64,000 bases of DNA from contig JAEYUW010000009.1 in assembly GCA_023432225.1 (NCBI GenBank), forward strand, positions 39,321 through 103,320. The letters run 5' to 3'. Below are positions 18,839-25,995 of the stretch, piece by piece. The stretch is from Verrucomicrobiota bacterium (GTDB lineage Bacteria; Verrucomicrobiota; Verrucomicrobiia; Opitutales; Opitutaceae). The first letter of the stretch is position 1. The number at the start of each line of letters is the position of its first letter. A program made the translations under genes and the position numbers. Under the pieces are notes generated by a model that ran no database searches, was not told the DNA's origin, and saw only the letters and a list, made by a program, of their open reading frames with translations.

Positions 18839-19828
18839 ATGATTCCTCGGGAAAACCTCCGCACCGTCTGTCACCTCCTCCTTCTTTTCCTCCTGGCCGC
18901 GCTGCCCGCGCGCGCCGCTACGTGGATACTCGCGAACGGCGACCGGATCACCGGCACGCTGGTCCGCGAGACCGACGCTGAGCTCGAAATCCGGCACGAG
19001 CAGCTCGGCACGTTGAAAATTCCGCGCGCGGCGCTCGCCCCCGTGCCGAGTGCCGCCACCGCCGCGGCCCTCGCCAAAGTGCCCACCGCGCCGGCCGCGG
19101 CCCCCGCGGCCAAATCCGACAAGGTGATCCCCAAATGGACGCGCCAGCTCGAACTCGGCTATTCGACGCAGGACGGTGCCAAAACCAAGCGCGACATGAC
19201 CGCGCGCTTCTCGATTGAGGGCCGGGACAAGCGGTCCAACAGCTACCGCGCCACTGCCACCGCGCTCCGCTCCGAAGCGCAGAACATCGTCACCGCCGAT
19301 CGCCAGCAGGCCGATTTCCGTTGGCGCCACGACTTCAACAAACGGCTCTTCACGCAGACGCTCACGACCTATTCGGCCGACGACCTCAAGCAGATCAAAT
19401 ACAGCGTCGAGCAACAGCTCGGCGGCGGCTACAAGATCATCGATGGACCGAAGCAACAGGCGAACGTCGGCCTCGGCGCCGTGCTCCAACGCCTCTCCCG
19501 CGAGGGCTACGAGGACTACACTTCGCTCCTCGGCTCGGCCTTCCAGGACTACTCGTTGCAGTGGGACAAGCGTTTCAAGTTCACCCAGGAATCCACTTTC
19601 TTCCTCGCCGACTCGCCCAACATGTCCGCGCGCGGCGGTCGCTCGGCGGTCGTCGGCGCACCCGCTGACGGCAATTTCCGCTTCAAATTCAACGCGGCGC
19701 TCCAGTCGCGCATGACCGAGCGGATCTCGATCAACCTGCGCTACGAGCTCGATTACGACCATTCGGTTCCTGATCCGACCTTCCGCTCCGATTCGCGCCT
19801 TACCTCCTCGCTCGGCTACACATGGTAG
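18839..19828 (+). CDS. DUF481-family outer-membrane protein
   Basis: From ATG 18839 the product has 329 residues with a clear signal peptide (MIPRENLRTVCHLLLLFLLAALPARA). An SH3-like segment follows (ILANGDRITGTLVRETDAELEIRHEQLGTLKIPRAAL), then an Ala/Pro linker (about 65-95) and a region of even-spaced beta strands with aromatic girdles typical of DUF481 barrels (WTRQLELGYSTQDG ... SLGYTW at the C-terminus). The frame stays open 43 codons upstream but that extension crosses the hairpin at 18714-18745 and hides the signal peptide. The function of DUF481 proteins is not established. The TAG stop lies in the GTAG head of a palindrome. Confidence 0.8.
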   Translation: MIPRENLRTVCHLLLLFLLAALPARAATWILANGDRITGTLVRETDAELEIRHEQLGTLKIPRAALAPVPSAATAAALAKVPTAPAAAPAAKSDKVIPKWTRQLELGYSTQDGAKTKRDMTARFSIEGRDKRSNSYRATATALRSEAQNIVTADRQQADFRWRHDFNKRLFTQTLTTYSADDLKQIKYSVEQQLGGGYKIIDGPKQQANVGLGAVLQRLSREGYEDYTSLLGSAFQDYSLQWDKRFKFTQESTFFLADSPNMSARGGRSAVVGAPADGNFRFKFNAALQSRMTERISINLRYELDYDHSVPDPTFRSDSRLTSSLGYTW

Positions 19829-19847
19829 CGGCGCGCAGCGCCGCTGG
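19825..19847. repeat. Single GTAG-headed palindrome overlapping a stop codon
   Basis: GTAG is followed by CGGCGCGCAGCGCCG, a short perfect palindrome. The head supplies the stop of the DUF481 gene. With GGTTT after it the hairpin may also serve as a weak terminator. Confidence 0.5.
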
Positions 19848-20020
19848 TTTAAGTGGAGAGTTGAAGTTAAAGAAACCGCTCCCGCGCCGGATGCGTCTCA
19901 ACGGCGATTCCTCCGCCCCTTCAACATAAACTTCTCAACCCAAACTGGCGCGCAGACGCGGCGCGCCTTCGGCATTGCTCCGGCACAAAAGCCCCGCAAC
20001 GTAGTCGAACGATTCTCCAC

Positions 20021-20602
20021 ATGCGATCGCTCCCCCTCCTCGCACTCTTGGTTGTGCCCGCGCTCGCCCAGACGCCGCCCCCGGCTCCGGCAGCCTCGTC
20101 GCTGCCGTCGCTGCAGAATCTCGTGCAAAACTCCCCTTTCGGCACCGCCACGCCAGTGGGGCAGGCTGCCGCGGCCGCGGGCCCGCTCGAATTCCGCGGC
20201 ACCTTCGTCGATCGGGGCGAGCGATTTTTCAGCCTCCTGGACACCGGCTCGCGCCGCGCTGAATGGGTCAGCCTGAAGGAGAGCGGGCACCCTTACACGG
20301 TGAAGTCCTACGACCCGGACAGCGAAACGGTCACGCTCGACTACCAAGGTCGCAGCATGAGCCTGAAGCTCCGCACCGCGCGAATCACCGCCATGGCCAT
20401 GCCGCCGCCTCAGGCGGCAACGCCGCAGCCCACGGTCGTCGTGGCCCCCGGCACGAATGTCGGCCCCGGCGTCAACCCCGCCCCGAGCAGCACCGAGGCG
20501 CAACGTCTCGCGCAGGTCGCCGAGGAAATCCGTCGCCGGCGCGCGCTCCGTCAACAGGCGCAGCAGCAGCCCCAGCCGCCACCCAATCAGCCCCCGCGTT
20601 AA
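20021..20602 (+). CDS. Exported proline-rich protein at the head of the gsp cluster, possibly GspC/PilP-like
   Basis: The 193-residue product has a short signal peptide (MRSLPLLALLVVPALA). A single compact beta-rich domain (about 55-125) begins with PLEFRGTFVDRGERFFSLLD and continues with a V-x-L-x-E-S-G-H-P-Y-T-V and a V-T-L-D-Y-Q-G-R-S segment. The flanks are low in complexity (Pro/Ala at the start, Gln/Pro at the end). It lies 8 bp before gspG, so it is surely in the same operon. Order, size and the small periplasmic domain resemble the homology region of GspC or PilP, which links the inner-membrane platform to the secretin; no other gspC is visible. This assignment is inference from context. 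Confidence 0.65.
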   Translation: MRSLPLLALLVVPALAQTPPPAPAASSLPSLQNLVQNSPFGTATPVGQAAAAAGPLEFRGTFVDRGERFFSLLDTGSRRAEWVSLKESGHPYTVKSYDPDSETVTLDYQGRSMSLKLRTARITAMAMPPPQAATPQPTVVVAPGTNVGPGVNPAPSSTEAQRLAQVAEEIRRRRALRQQAQQQPQPPPNQPPR

Positions 20603-20610
20603 ATTTTCCC

Positions 20611-21039
20611 ATGAATCTGAAGAAGGCCCGCGCCGCGTTCACGCTCATCGAAATCCTCCTCGTCATCGCCCTCATCGGCCTGCTGGCCGGCGTGCTGATC
20701 ACGAACACCACCGGCGTGTTCGACCAAGGCCAGGAATCGGCGGCGAAGATCTTCGTGCGCGACACGATGAAACTCGCGCTCACGCGCTATCGCATGGACC
20801 TCGGCGATTATCCGTCCACCACCGAAGGCCTCGCCGCCCTCATCACGGCGCCGGCGAGCAAGGCCGACCGCTGGCGCGGTCCTTACATCGAGGCTCCCAG
20901 CGGCAAGCTTCCGCTCGATCCGTGGGGCGAGGCCTATCGCTACCGCTATCCCGGCACGAAAAACAAGGGCGCCTACGACCTCTACTCGGTCGGCAAGGAC
21001 AAAGCCGAAGGCACCGAAGACGACGTCGGCAACTGGTGA
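20611..21039 (+). CDS. gspG: Type II secretion major pseudopilin GspG
   Basis: GspG polymerises into the periplasmic pseudopilus that pushes folded substrates through the secretin. The 142 residues carry the class III leader MNLKKARAA followed by FTLIEILLVIALIGLLAGVL with the key Glu at +5. Diagnostic GspG blocks follow: YRMDLGDYPSTTEGLAALI, WRGPYIE, LPLDPWGEAYRYRYPG and YDLYSVGKDKAEGTEDDVGNW, the calcium-site region. The -1 residue of the cleavage site is Ala instead of the usual Gly. Unlike its downstream partners it has no repeat inserted in its leader. Confidence 0.95.
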   Translation: MNLKKARAAFTLIEILLVIALIGLLAGVLITNTTGVFDQGQESAAKIFVRDTMKLALTRYRMDLGDYPSTTEGLAALITAPASKADRWRGPYIEAPSGKLPLDPWGEAYRYRYPGTKNKGAYDLYSVGKDKAEGTEDDVGNW

Positions 21040-21141
21040 GCGCCCGTGCGCTTCCGGGCCGAGAAGCGCGTCGCGCCACCGCGCATCGCATGAGTTTCGG
21101 TCACGATCAAGCTTGCCGAGGTGCGAGTCGTGCCGGGCCTC

Positions 21142-21204
21142 GTAGCGGAAGCCGTGAGGCTTTCGCCGTATTCGCCCGGGCGAAATTCTTACGAATGCCG
21201 CTAC
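21142..21204. repeat. REPIN-like paired palindromes at the gspH 5' end
   Basis: GTAGCGGAAGCCGTGAGGC opens the element and CGAATGCCGCTAC closes it. The ATG at 21195, one possible gspH start, is part of its right arm. The family (GTAGCGGAANGCGTNAGCG) recurs at 39264-39323 and 42948-43007. Confidence 0.75.
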
Positions 21205-21725
21205 GGCGGACGACGCCGGAAAGCGGTTCGCGCGGTGCTCGCGCCTTCACGCTCGTCGAGCTGCTCCTCGTGCTCGCGTTGATCGCGGTGTTCGCGGCGG
21301 TGTTCATTCCCGGCGTGAATTCGATTCTCGACCAGATGAACGATCGCGGCCCCGAGCAACTGCTCAGCGAGGCCGTGCTGGCGGCGCGCACCGATGCGCT
21401 GGAGTCCGGTCGCGAAGTGGAACTCAGCTACGATCTGGAGAAACGCCAACTTGTTTACGGCGCCGCCGACACTCGCAGCGACGCGCTGCCCGCCGGCATC
21501 ACGCTCGAGCTTTTGCCGATGCAGGCCGGCGCCAGCATCCTTCTCGGTGGCGAACTTTCCGAGGCGCAGCAGGAACCGTTGAAGCGCGTGCGCTTCTTCG
21601 CGGACGGCACCTGCGAGCCCTTTCGCATGCGCGTAAAAGCCGGCCGCGACGCCAAGCCGCGCGTGCTCGTCGTCGATCCGTGGACGTGCGCCCTGAGCCC
21701 GGCGCCGACGAAAGGCGGGACATGA
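21195..21725 (+). CDS. gspH: Type II secretion minor pseudopilin GspH
   Basis: The product has 176 residues from ATG 21195. A class III signal GARA/FTLVELLLVLALIAVFAAVF is followed by LLSEAVLAARTDALESGREVELSYD, the typical helix and first strands of GspH. It belongs to the pseudopilus tip complex with I, J and K. The start is ambiguous: 21195 lies inside the right arm of a REPIN-like repeat and has no Shine-Dalgarno, while ATG 21090 is in frame and would give a 52-residue leader spanning the whole repeat. The stop overlaps the gspI start (ATGA at 21722), so translation is coupled. Confidence 0.85.
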   Translation: MPLRRTTPESGSRGARAFTLVELLLVLALIAVFAAVFIPGVNSILDQMNDRGPEQLLSEAVLAARTDALESGREVELSYDLEKRQLVYGAADTRSDALPAGITLELLPMQAGASILLGGELSEAQQEPLKRVRFFADGTCEPFRMRVKAGRDAKPRVLVVDPWTCALSPAPTKGGT

Positions 21726-22246
21726 GCACCGCTCGCTTCTCTGTAGCGGCGGTCTATGACCGCCGAGGGGGCACGATCGGCGGTCATAGACCGCCGCTAC
21801 AGCACCGCGCCTTCACTCTCATCGAAGTTCTCGTCGCGCTCACGATTCTTGCCATCGCCGCGGTCGTGCTCGGTGCGGCCTATGCGAACACCCTCAACGC
21901 TCACGCCGCGATCGCACAGCGCGCCTCGGGCGGTTCCGCGATGGATTTCCTGCACGAACAAATTCTCAACGAACCGGAGCGCGAGAAGGTGGAGAAGGGC
22001 GGCGATCTCTCGCTGCCCGACGACCGCCGTTTGCGCTGGGAGGCGAAGGTCGAGGAGGCCGCCGTGCCGGATCTGTTCCGCGTGACCGTCACGACGCGGG
22101 TGGCGGGCGGCACGATGAAAGCGGAAGAGCAAGCCACCGAGACCTTCATGCTGTTGCGGCCGACCTGGAGCGACGCGCAGCGGCGCGAGCAGCTCCGCTC
22201 CGATTGGCGCGCCTCGCGCGAGAAATTGCAGGAGGCGCGGAAATGA
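21722..22246 (+). CDS. gspI: Type II secretion minor pseudopilin GspI
   Basis: The 174-residue product starts in an ATGA overlap with gspH. A 30-residue leader ends at HRA/FTLIEVLVALTILAIAAV, the class III cleavage site with Glu at +5. The following helix (GAAYANTLNAHAAIAQRASGG) and the C-terminal half suit GspI, including a T-M-K-A-E-E-Q-A-T-E-T-F-M-L-L-R-P strand. Residues 8-26 of the leader are translated from a GTAG palindrome pair, so the precursor carries repeat-derived sequence that is removed on processing. The gene ends in an ATGA overlap with gspJ. Confidence 0.88.
   Translation: MSTARFSVAAVYDRRGGTIGGHRPPLQHRAFTLIEVLVALTILAIAAVVLGAAYANTLNAHAAIAQRASGGSAMDFLHEQILNEPEREKVEKGGDLSLPDDRRLRWEAKVEEAAVPDLFRVTVTTRVAGGTMKAEEQATETFMLLRPTWSDAQRREQLRSDWRASREKLQEARK
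21743..21800. repeat. REPIN-like paired palindromes inside the gspI leader
   Basis: GTAGCGGCGGTCTATGACCG at 21743 is mirrored by CGGTCATAGACCGCCGCTAC ending at 21800. The two arms are perfect complements over 20 bp and lie wholly between the gspI start and the codons of its cleavage site. Confidence 0.9.
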
Positions 22247-23094
22247 GCGCGTGGCTCGAAGTAGCGCAGGCGTCTCGCCTGCTCCGGAATGCAGGCGAGA
22301 CGCCGGTGCCACGCAAACCGGCGCGTTTCGCTGCGGCATCTGTAGGGCTCGACCTTGCGTCGAGCCGCGCGCGCGTTCGCGGCATGTGCGGTTTGCGCGA
22401 GCGAGGCCTCACGCGAGGTGAGGCCCTACAAAGAACCATCGCAACGGGGCTCACTGGCCGGCTCCGCCGCGGTTTCACGCTCATCGAAGTCCTCCTCGCG
22501 ACCGCGCTCCTCGGCGCGCTGTTGATCGCGATGAATTATTTTGTGTTCTCGATGGCCGAGATCTGGGGCGTCGGAGCCGAGCGGCGACTGTTCGAGCAAC
22601 ACGTCCGCGCCGTTACGCGCGAAGTCGAAACGATGCTCCGCACCGCGGCGCTGCCGCCGATCACGAATCAGATCCCGATCTTCGCCCGCGAAGTGCGACT
22701 CGACGACGGCCGACGCGAGACCCTGGTGACCTTCGAACTCGCCGAGGGCAGTCCGCGCCTGCCGTGGAAGACCGCGCCGCTGCCGGATGTGGTCTGCGCA
22801 TTCGCGCACCAGCAAGGCAAGGGCCTGATGCTCTACTGGCAGTCGCGCTTGGAAAAGGAATTCGACGACGCCGTGCCGCGTCCGTTCGTGCTATCGGCGT
22901 TCGGTGCCGGGCTGAAATTCGAGTATCTCGAGGGCGACGGCAGCTTCTGGCGGGTTTACGATCAACTCCAGCGCGACAACCAAGGGCGCTGGCGCATGCC
23001 GCAGCGTCTGCGGCTGTCCTTTGCGCACAACGACATGAAGGCCGACACCACCGTCGCACTCCCGCCGGCGCCGGGGCCGCTGCCGCATTACTGA
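22243..23094 (+). CDS. gspJ: Type II secretion minor pseudopilin GspJ with a 77-residue leader
   Basis: From the ATGA overlap with gspI the product has 283 residues. The class III site RLRRG/FTLIEVLLATALLGALLIAM is reached only after 77 residues, against roughly 6-30 in usual prepilins. Two palindromic repeats (22261-22312 and 22342-22429) make up most of that leader. The mature part (VFSMAEIWGVGAERRLFEQHVRAVTREVETMLRTAALPP) and overall length fit GspJ of the tip complex. No good alternative start is visible close to the cleavage site; a GTG or CTG start inside the repeats cannot be excluded. Confidence 0.87.
   Translation: MSAWLEVAQASRLLRNAGETPVPRKPARFAAASVGLDLASSRARVRGMCGLRERGLTRGEALQRTIATGLTGRLRRGFTLIEVLLATALLGALLIAMNYFVFSMAEIWGVGAERRLFEQHVRAVTREVETMLRTAALPPITNQIPIFAREVRLDDGRRETLVTFELAEGSPRLPWKTAPLPDVVCAFAHQQGKGLMLYWQSRLEKEFDDAVPRPFVLSAFGAGLKFEYLEGDGSFWRVYDQLQRDNQGRWRMPQRLRLSFAHNDMKADTTVALPPAPGPLPHY
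22261..22312. repeat. Paired palindromes, mixed GTAG/GTGG heads, inside the gspJ leader
   Basis: GTAGCGCAGGCGTCTCGCC on the left faces GGCGAGACGCCGGTGCCAC on the right, whose complement is headed GTGG. In frame with gspJ. Confidence 0.8.
22342..22429. repeat. REPIN-like paired palindromes, GTAG family, inside the gspJ leader
   Basis: GTAGGGCTCGACCTTGCGTC opens the element; CCTCACGCGAGGTGAGG and CCTAC close it. It ends 45 bp before the codons of the cleavage site. Confidence 0.8.
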
Positions 23095-23102
23095 GAAACC
23101 CC

Positions 23103-23201
23103 AAGTGCCAAATCCCAAACGCCAAATCTCGCGCACCTCTGTCGCTTCGCCCTCGAAGCGGTGGCCGGCTTTGGCGTTTGGCCGTTTGGCCTTTGGAATT
23201 T
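23103..23201. repeat. Inverted repeat of GCCAAA/TTTGGC units at the gspK 5' end
   Basis: AAGTGCCAAATCCCAAACG and GCCAAATC (23103-23128) face GGCTTTGGCGTTTGG, CCGTTTGGCC and TTTGGAATTT (23167-23201). It is a repeat class of its own, without a GTAG or GTGG head. The GTG start of gspK lies in its left arm. Confidence 0.75.
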
Positions 23202-24274
23202 CCCGTGCGCCCGGCGCGCGGGATCGCGGTGCGGTGATCGTCCTCGTGCTCGTGACGATCATGCTCGCGGCGTTCCTGCTCACGGCGTTCATCCGCCGCA
23301 GCGGCACCGAACTCCTCGCCGATGCCCGCGCGGCGAACTTGAAGAGCCTGCGCGCAGAAGCTTACTCCGCACTCGAAACCACGCTCGCCGTCCTCGCCGA
23401 CTTCCGTGCGGTCGACGGAGCGTTGCGCAGCCCGGCCGAGGGTTGGGAAGATCCTTTGACCGACAGCGGCTTCACGCCGTCGACGGGGCGCGAAGTTGAA
23501 ATCACTTTCGAGGACGAGTCCGCGAAGCTCTCGCTGCCGACCGCCAACGAGACCGAGATCCAGACGATGCTCGAGTTCGCCGGCGTCGAGCGCAACCAGG
23601 CCGAGCATCTCAGTCACATCCTTCATGTGTGGATCCACGACGCCCCGAAGGACGCCAGCGTCGATCTCGATATGCCGGATTACACGCGTGCGGATCCGCC
23701 CTACGTCGCGGCGCACCGGGCGTTGCGCTCATGGCGCGAACTCGCGGCGGCCGAGTTGGACGAACGCGTGTTCTTCGACGAGGCCGGGCGTCCGACGCCG
23801 GTGTTCGATGCGTTCCGCCAGGAAGTCTCTCTGCTGTCGTTTCGTCGGGTGAATCTGAACTCGGCGCGCGCGGGCGTGTTGACCGCGCTCGGACTCGGCG
23901 CCGGCGAGGTGCAATCGCTGGAGAACTACCGCCTGCAGCCGAAACCGAAGGGCGAGACCGGCGTCTTTCGCTCCATCACCGAGGCGAGCACAGTCATGGG
24001 CGCCAGCATCACCGGCGACCGTTACAGCACCAACATCGAGGCGCTCCGGATCAACGTCGCCGTGCACCAAGGTCAGGTGGTTTACCGGCTCAGCGCCGTG
24101 GTTTCGGCCGGCACCAATGCCTCGAATCCCCAGCGGCGCGAAGAGCCGGCCAAGCCCGGCGCGGTGGAAACGGCCCCCTTGCCGGAGAGGAAAGCCTTGA
24201 ACTACCCCTTCACCGTGCTGGAGATTAAAGAGAACGCCGAACCAACCGGGCCCATCGCGAGTCCCACGAGCTGA
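23105..24274 (+). CDS. gspK: Type II secretion minor pseudopilin GspK
   Basis: The 389-residue product is the largest minor pseudopilin, thought to cap the pseudopilus. The hydrophobic N-terminus RDRG/AVIVLVLVTIMLAAFLLTAF lacks Glu at +5, as usual for GspK. The helix-hairpin-helix-rich body contains FEDESAKLSLPTAN and the R-V-N-L-N-S-A-R-A-G-V-L-T-A-L-G-L segment of the family, plus DAPKDASVDLDMPDY, perhaps a metal site. The GTG start at 23105 lies inside an inverted repeat that also provides most of the 42-residue leader. It is 10 bp after the gspJ stop and 1 bp before gspL. Confidence 0.85.
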   Translation: MPNPKRQISRTSVASPSKRWPALAFGRLAFGISRAPGARDRGAVIVLVLVTIMLAAFLLTAFIRRSGTELLADARAANLKSLRAEAYSALETTLAVLADFRAVDGALRSPAEGWEDPLTDSGFTPSTGREVEITFEDESAKLSLPTANETEIQTMLEFAGVERNQAEHLSHILHVWIHDAPKDASVDLDMPDYTRADPPYVAAHRALRSWRELAAAELDERVFFDEAGRPTPVFDAFRQEVSLLSFRRVNLNSARAGVLTALGLGAGEVQSLENYRLQPKPKGETGVFRSITEASTVMGASITGDRYSTNIEALRINVAVHQGQVVYRLSAVVSAGTNASNPQRREEPAKPGAVETAPLPERKALNYPFTVLEIKENAEPTGPIASPTS

Positions 24275-24275
24275 C

Positions 24276-25418
24276 ATGCCGACTTCCCCTCCCACCGCCG
24301 CGCCCGAACCGGTCCTCGACGAAACCGTCGTGCTGCCGGCCGAGGCGTTCTTCGTGCGCTGCGTGCCACTGGACCCCACGGCCGAGGTCGGCGATCAAGT
24401 CGAGCTCGCGCTCGAGACCCACGCGCCGTTCGCGCTCGGGCAACTTTTCTACGGCTACCATCGGGCGGCGGACGGGGCTTCCGCGCTGGTCTTTGCCACG
24501 CATCGGCGCCTGTTCGCGGCAGAAGGGTGGGACGGTGCCGCCGCGGTGTTGCCGGCTTTCGTTGCTTTGCTCGGCGATGCGCCCACGCACCGCAAGACGC
24601 GCACGTGGAGCGACGGCGCTTCGCTGATCGTCGCCGCTTGGGACGGCCGCGGTTCATTGCCGGCACTCGTGCTCGCGCGACGAGTCGAGCCCGCCACCGA
24701 AGGAGTCGAACGCGACCGCCTGCTGGCCGAAGCCGCCGCGCGACTGGGCGATCTCGGTTCGAACGAAGAGTTCGTCGGCCCGATCACCGTCGCGACGAAG
24801 AAGCAGAGCTGGGAGTTCGCCGTGGCCCGCCGCACGGGCGGTGCGCTCACCACCGTTTTTGACGAAGCCGCCGTGCAGGTGATGGACGTGCGCGACAAGG
24901 AAGTGCTCGCCGCCCGCCGCGCCACGCAGCAACGCGACCGGCTTCTCTGGCGCGTCCTGCAGGCGACCATCGGCTGCATCGCATTCGGTCTCGTGCTCGA
25001 AGTGGCGCTCTTCCTCGGTGGCATCCTGCTGAATCAGCAGCGGCAGGCGCAGGACGCCGTCGCACCGGAGGTCGAAAAAATCCAGACCGCGCAGGCTCTC
25101 GGCACGCGTATCGAGGAAATGGCGCAGCGCCGCCTCCGCGCGATGGAAATGCTCGCGGTCGTCAACGCCGTGCGTCCGCCCGGCATCGTGTTCTCGCGTT
25201 CGACCACCTCCGGGCGCGACACGCTCGAAGTCGAAGGCCAGTCGGCCAACGCCGATAATGTGGGCGCGTTCGAGTCGGCCGTGCGCGTGCTGCCGCAGGT
25301 CGCCACGCTCGAGGTTTCCAATGTCGGCTTGCGCGAAGGCCTGACGACGTTCCGCTTCGTCGCGACGTTCAAGGACGGCACGCTGCGGGAAGTCGCCGGC
25401 ACGGAGGGCGCAAAATGA
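24276..25418 (+). CDS. gspL: Type II secretion inner-membrane platform protein GspL-like
   Basis: The 380-residue product has a cytoplasmic N-terminal part (about 1-220), a single strongly hydrophobic helix (about 224-250, LLWRVLQATIGCIAFGLVLEVALFLGG) and a periplasmic ferredoxin-like C-terminal part with a heptad-like linker (LNQQRQAQDAVAPEVEKIQTAQ). This is the GspL/PilN plan; GspL links the ATPase GspE to the platform and pseudopilus. Sequence conservation with proteobacterial GspL is weak, so the name rests on plan and gene order. The stop overlaps the gspM start (ATGA). Confidence 0.75.
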   Translation: MPTSPPTAAPEPVLDETVVLPAEAFFVRCVPLDPTAEVGDQVELALETHAPFALGQLFYGYHRAADGASALVFATHRRLFAAEGWDGAAAVLPAFVALLGDAPTHRKTRTWSDGASLIVAAWDGRGSLPALVLARRVEPATEGVERDRLLAEAAARLGDLGSNEEFVGPITVATKKQSWEFAVARRTGGALTTVFDEAAVQVMDVRDKEVLAARRATQQRDRLLWRVLQATIGCIAFGLVLEVALFLGGILLNQQRQAQDAVAPEVEKIQTAQALGTRIEEMAQRRLRAMEMLAVVNAVRPPGIVFSRSTTSGRDTLEVEGQSANADNVGAFESAVRVLPQVATLEVSNVGLREGLTTFRFVATFKDGTLREVAGTEGAK

Positions 25419-25936
25419 AACGCTTCTTCTACACGCGCTCGCTCCGCGAAAAAACCCTGCTCGTCGCCTTTGTGGCGTTGGTGGCGATCGTCTGGCTGAT
25501 CAGTGCCGCCGGCCGCACCCGCGCGCGCCTCGCCGATTGGCGGGCGCTGCGCACTTCCGCCGAGGAGCAGCGACTCTGGTTGTCCAACAAGGCCGACATC
25601 GAAGCCCGCGCCGCCAAGGCTACCGCGCAGCTCGATCCGGCCAAGACGCTCAACGGCACGCGGCTCGTCGCCGAGATGAGCACGCTCGCCGCGCAGGCCG
25701 GACTCACCGCCGAGGTTTCGGGTCAGCGCTCGGAGCGCACGACGCAATTTGCGTTTCACTCGGCCCAGGTGAGCTTCCGGCGGGCCGAGATCGGCGCGCT
25801 GGTGAAGTTCTACGAGACGCTTTCGCACCGCTCGCCTTACGTCGGTCTCGAGCAAGTCTCGCTCGCCGCCGATCGCGGCGCGCCGGGCACAGTCAACGCC
25901 ACCTTCCGCGTCACCGCCGCCGAGCTGCAGCGCTAA
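25415..25936 (+). CDS. gspM: Type II secretion inner-membrane protein GspM-like
   Basis: The 173-residue product has one N-terminal membrane helix (about 14-31, TLLVAFVALVAIVWLISA), a coiled segment (ADWRALRTSAEEQRLWLSNKADIEARAAKATAQL) and a small periplasmic ferredoxin-like domain (about 95-173). Size, plan and position at the end of the pseudopilin operon, in an ATGA overlap with gspL, match GspM/PilO, the partner of GspL. Direct sequence similarity is low. Confidence 0.72.
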   Translation: MKRFFYTRSLREKTLLVAFVALVAIVWLISAAGRTRARLADWRALRTSAEEQRLWLSNKADIEARAAKATAQLDPAKTLNGTRLVAEMSTLAAQAGLTAEVSGQRSERTTQFAFHSAQVSFRRAEIGALVKFYETLSHRSPYVGLEQVSLAADRGAPGTVNATFRVTAAELQR

Positions 25937-25950
25937 GGGCCGAGCGACAT

Positions 25951-25971
25951 GCGCGCGAGGACTTCGCGCGC
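25951..25971. terminator. Hairpin between convergent genes, possible bidirectional terminator
   Basis: GCGCGCGA (25951-25958) and TCGCGCGC (25964-25971) form a perfect 8-bp stem over a 5-nt loop in the 59 bp between gspM and the convergent glycosyltransferase gene. It lacks a T-run, so its action is uncertain. Confidence 0.4.
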
Positions 25972-25995
25972 GTAAGCGACGAAGGGAGGGCGGCG

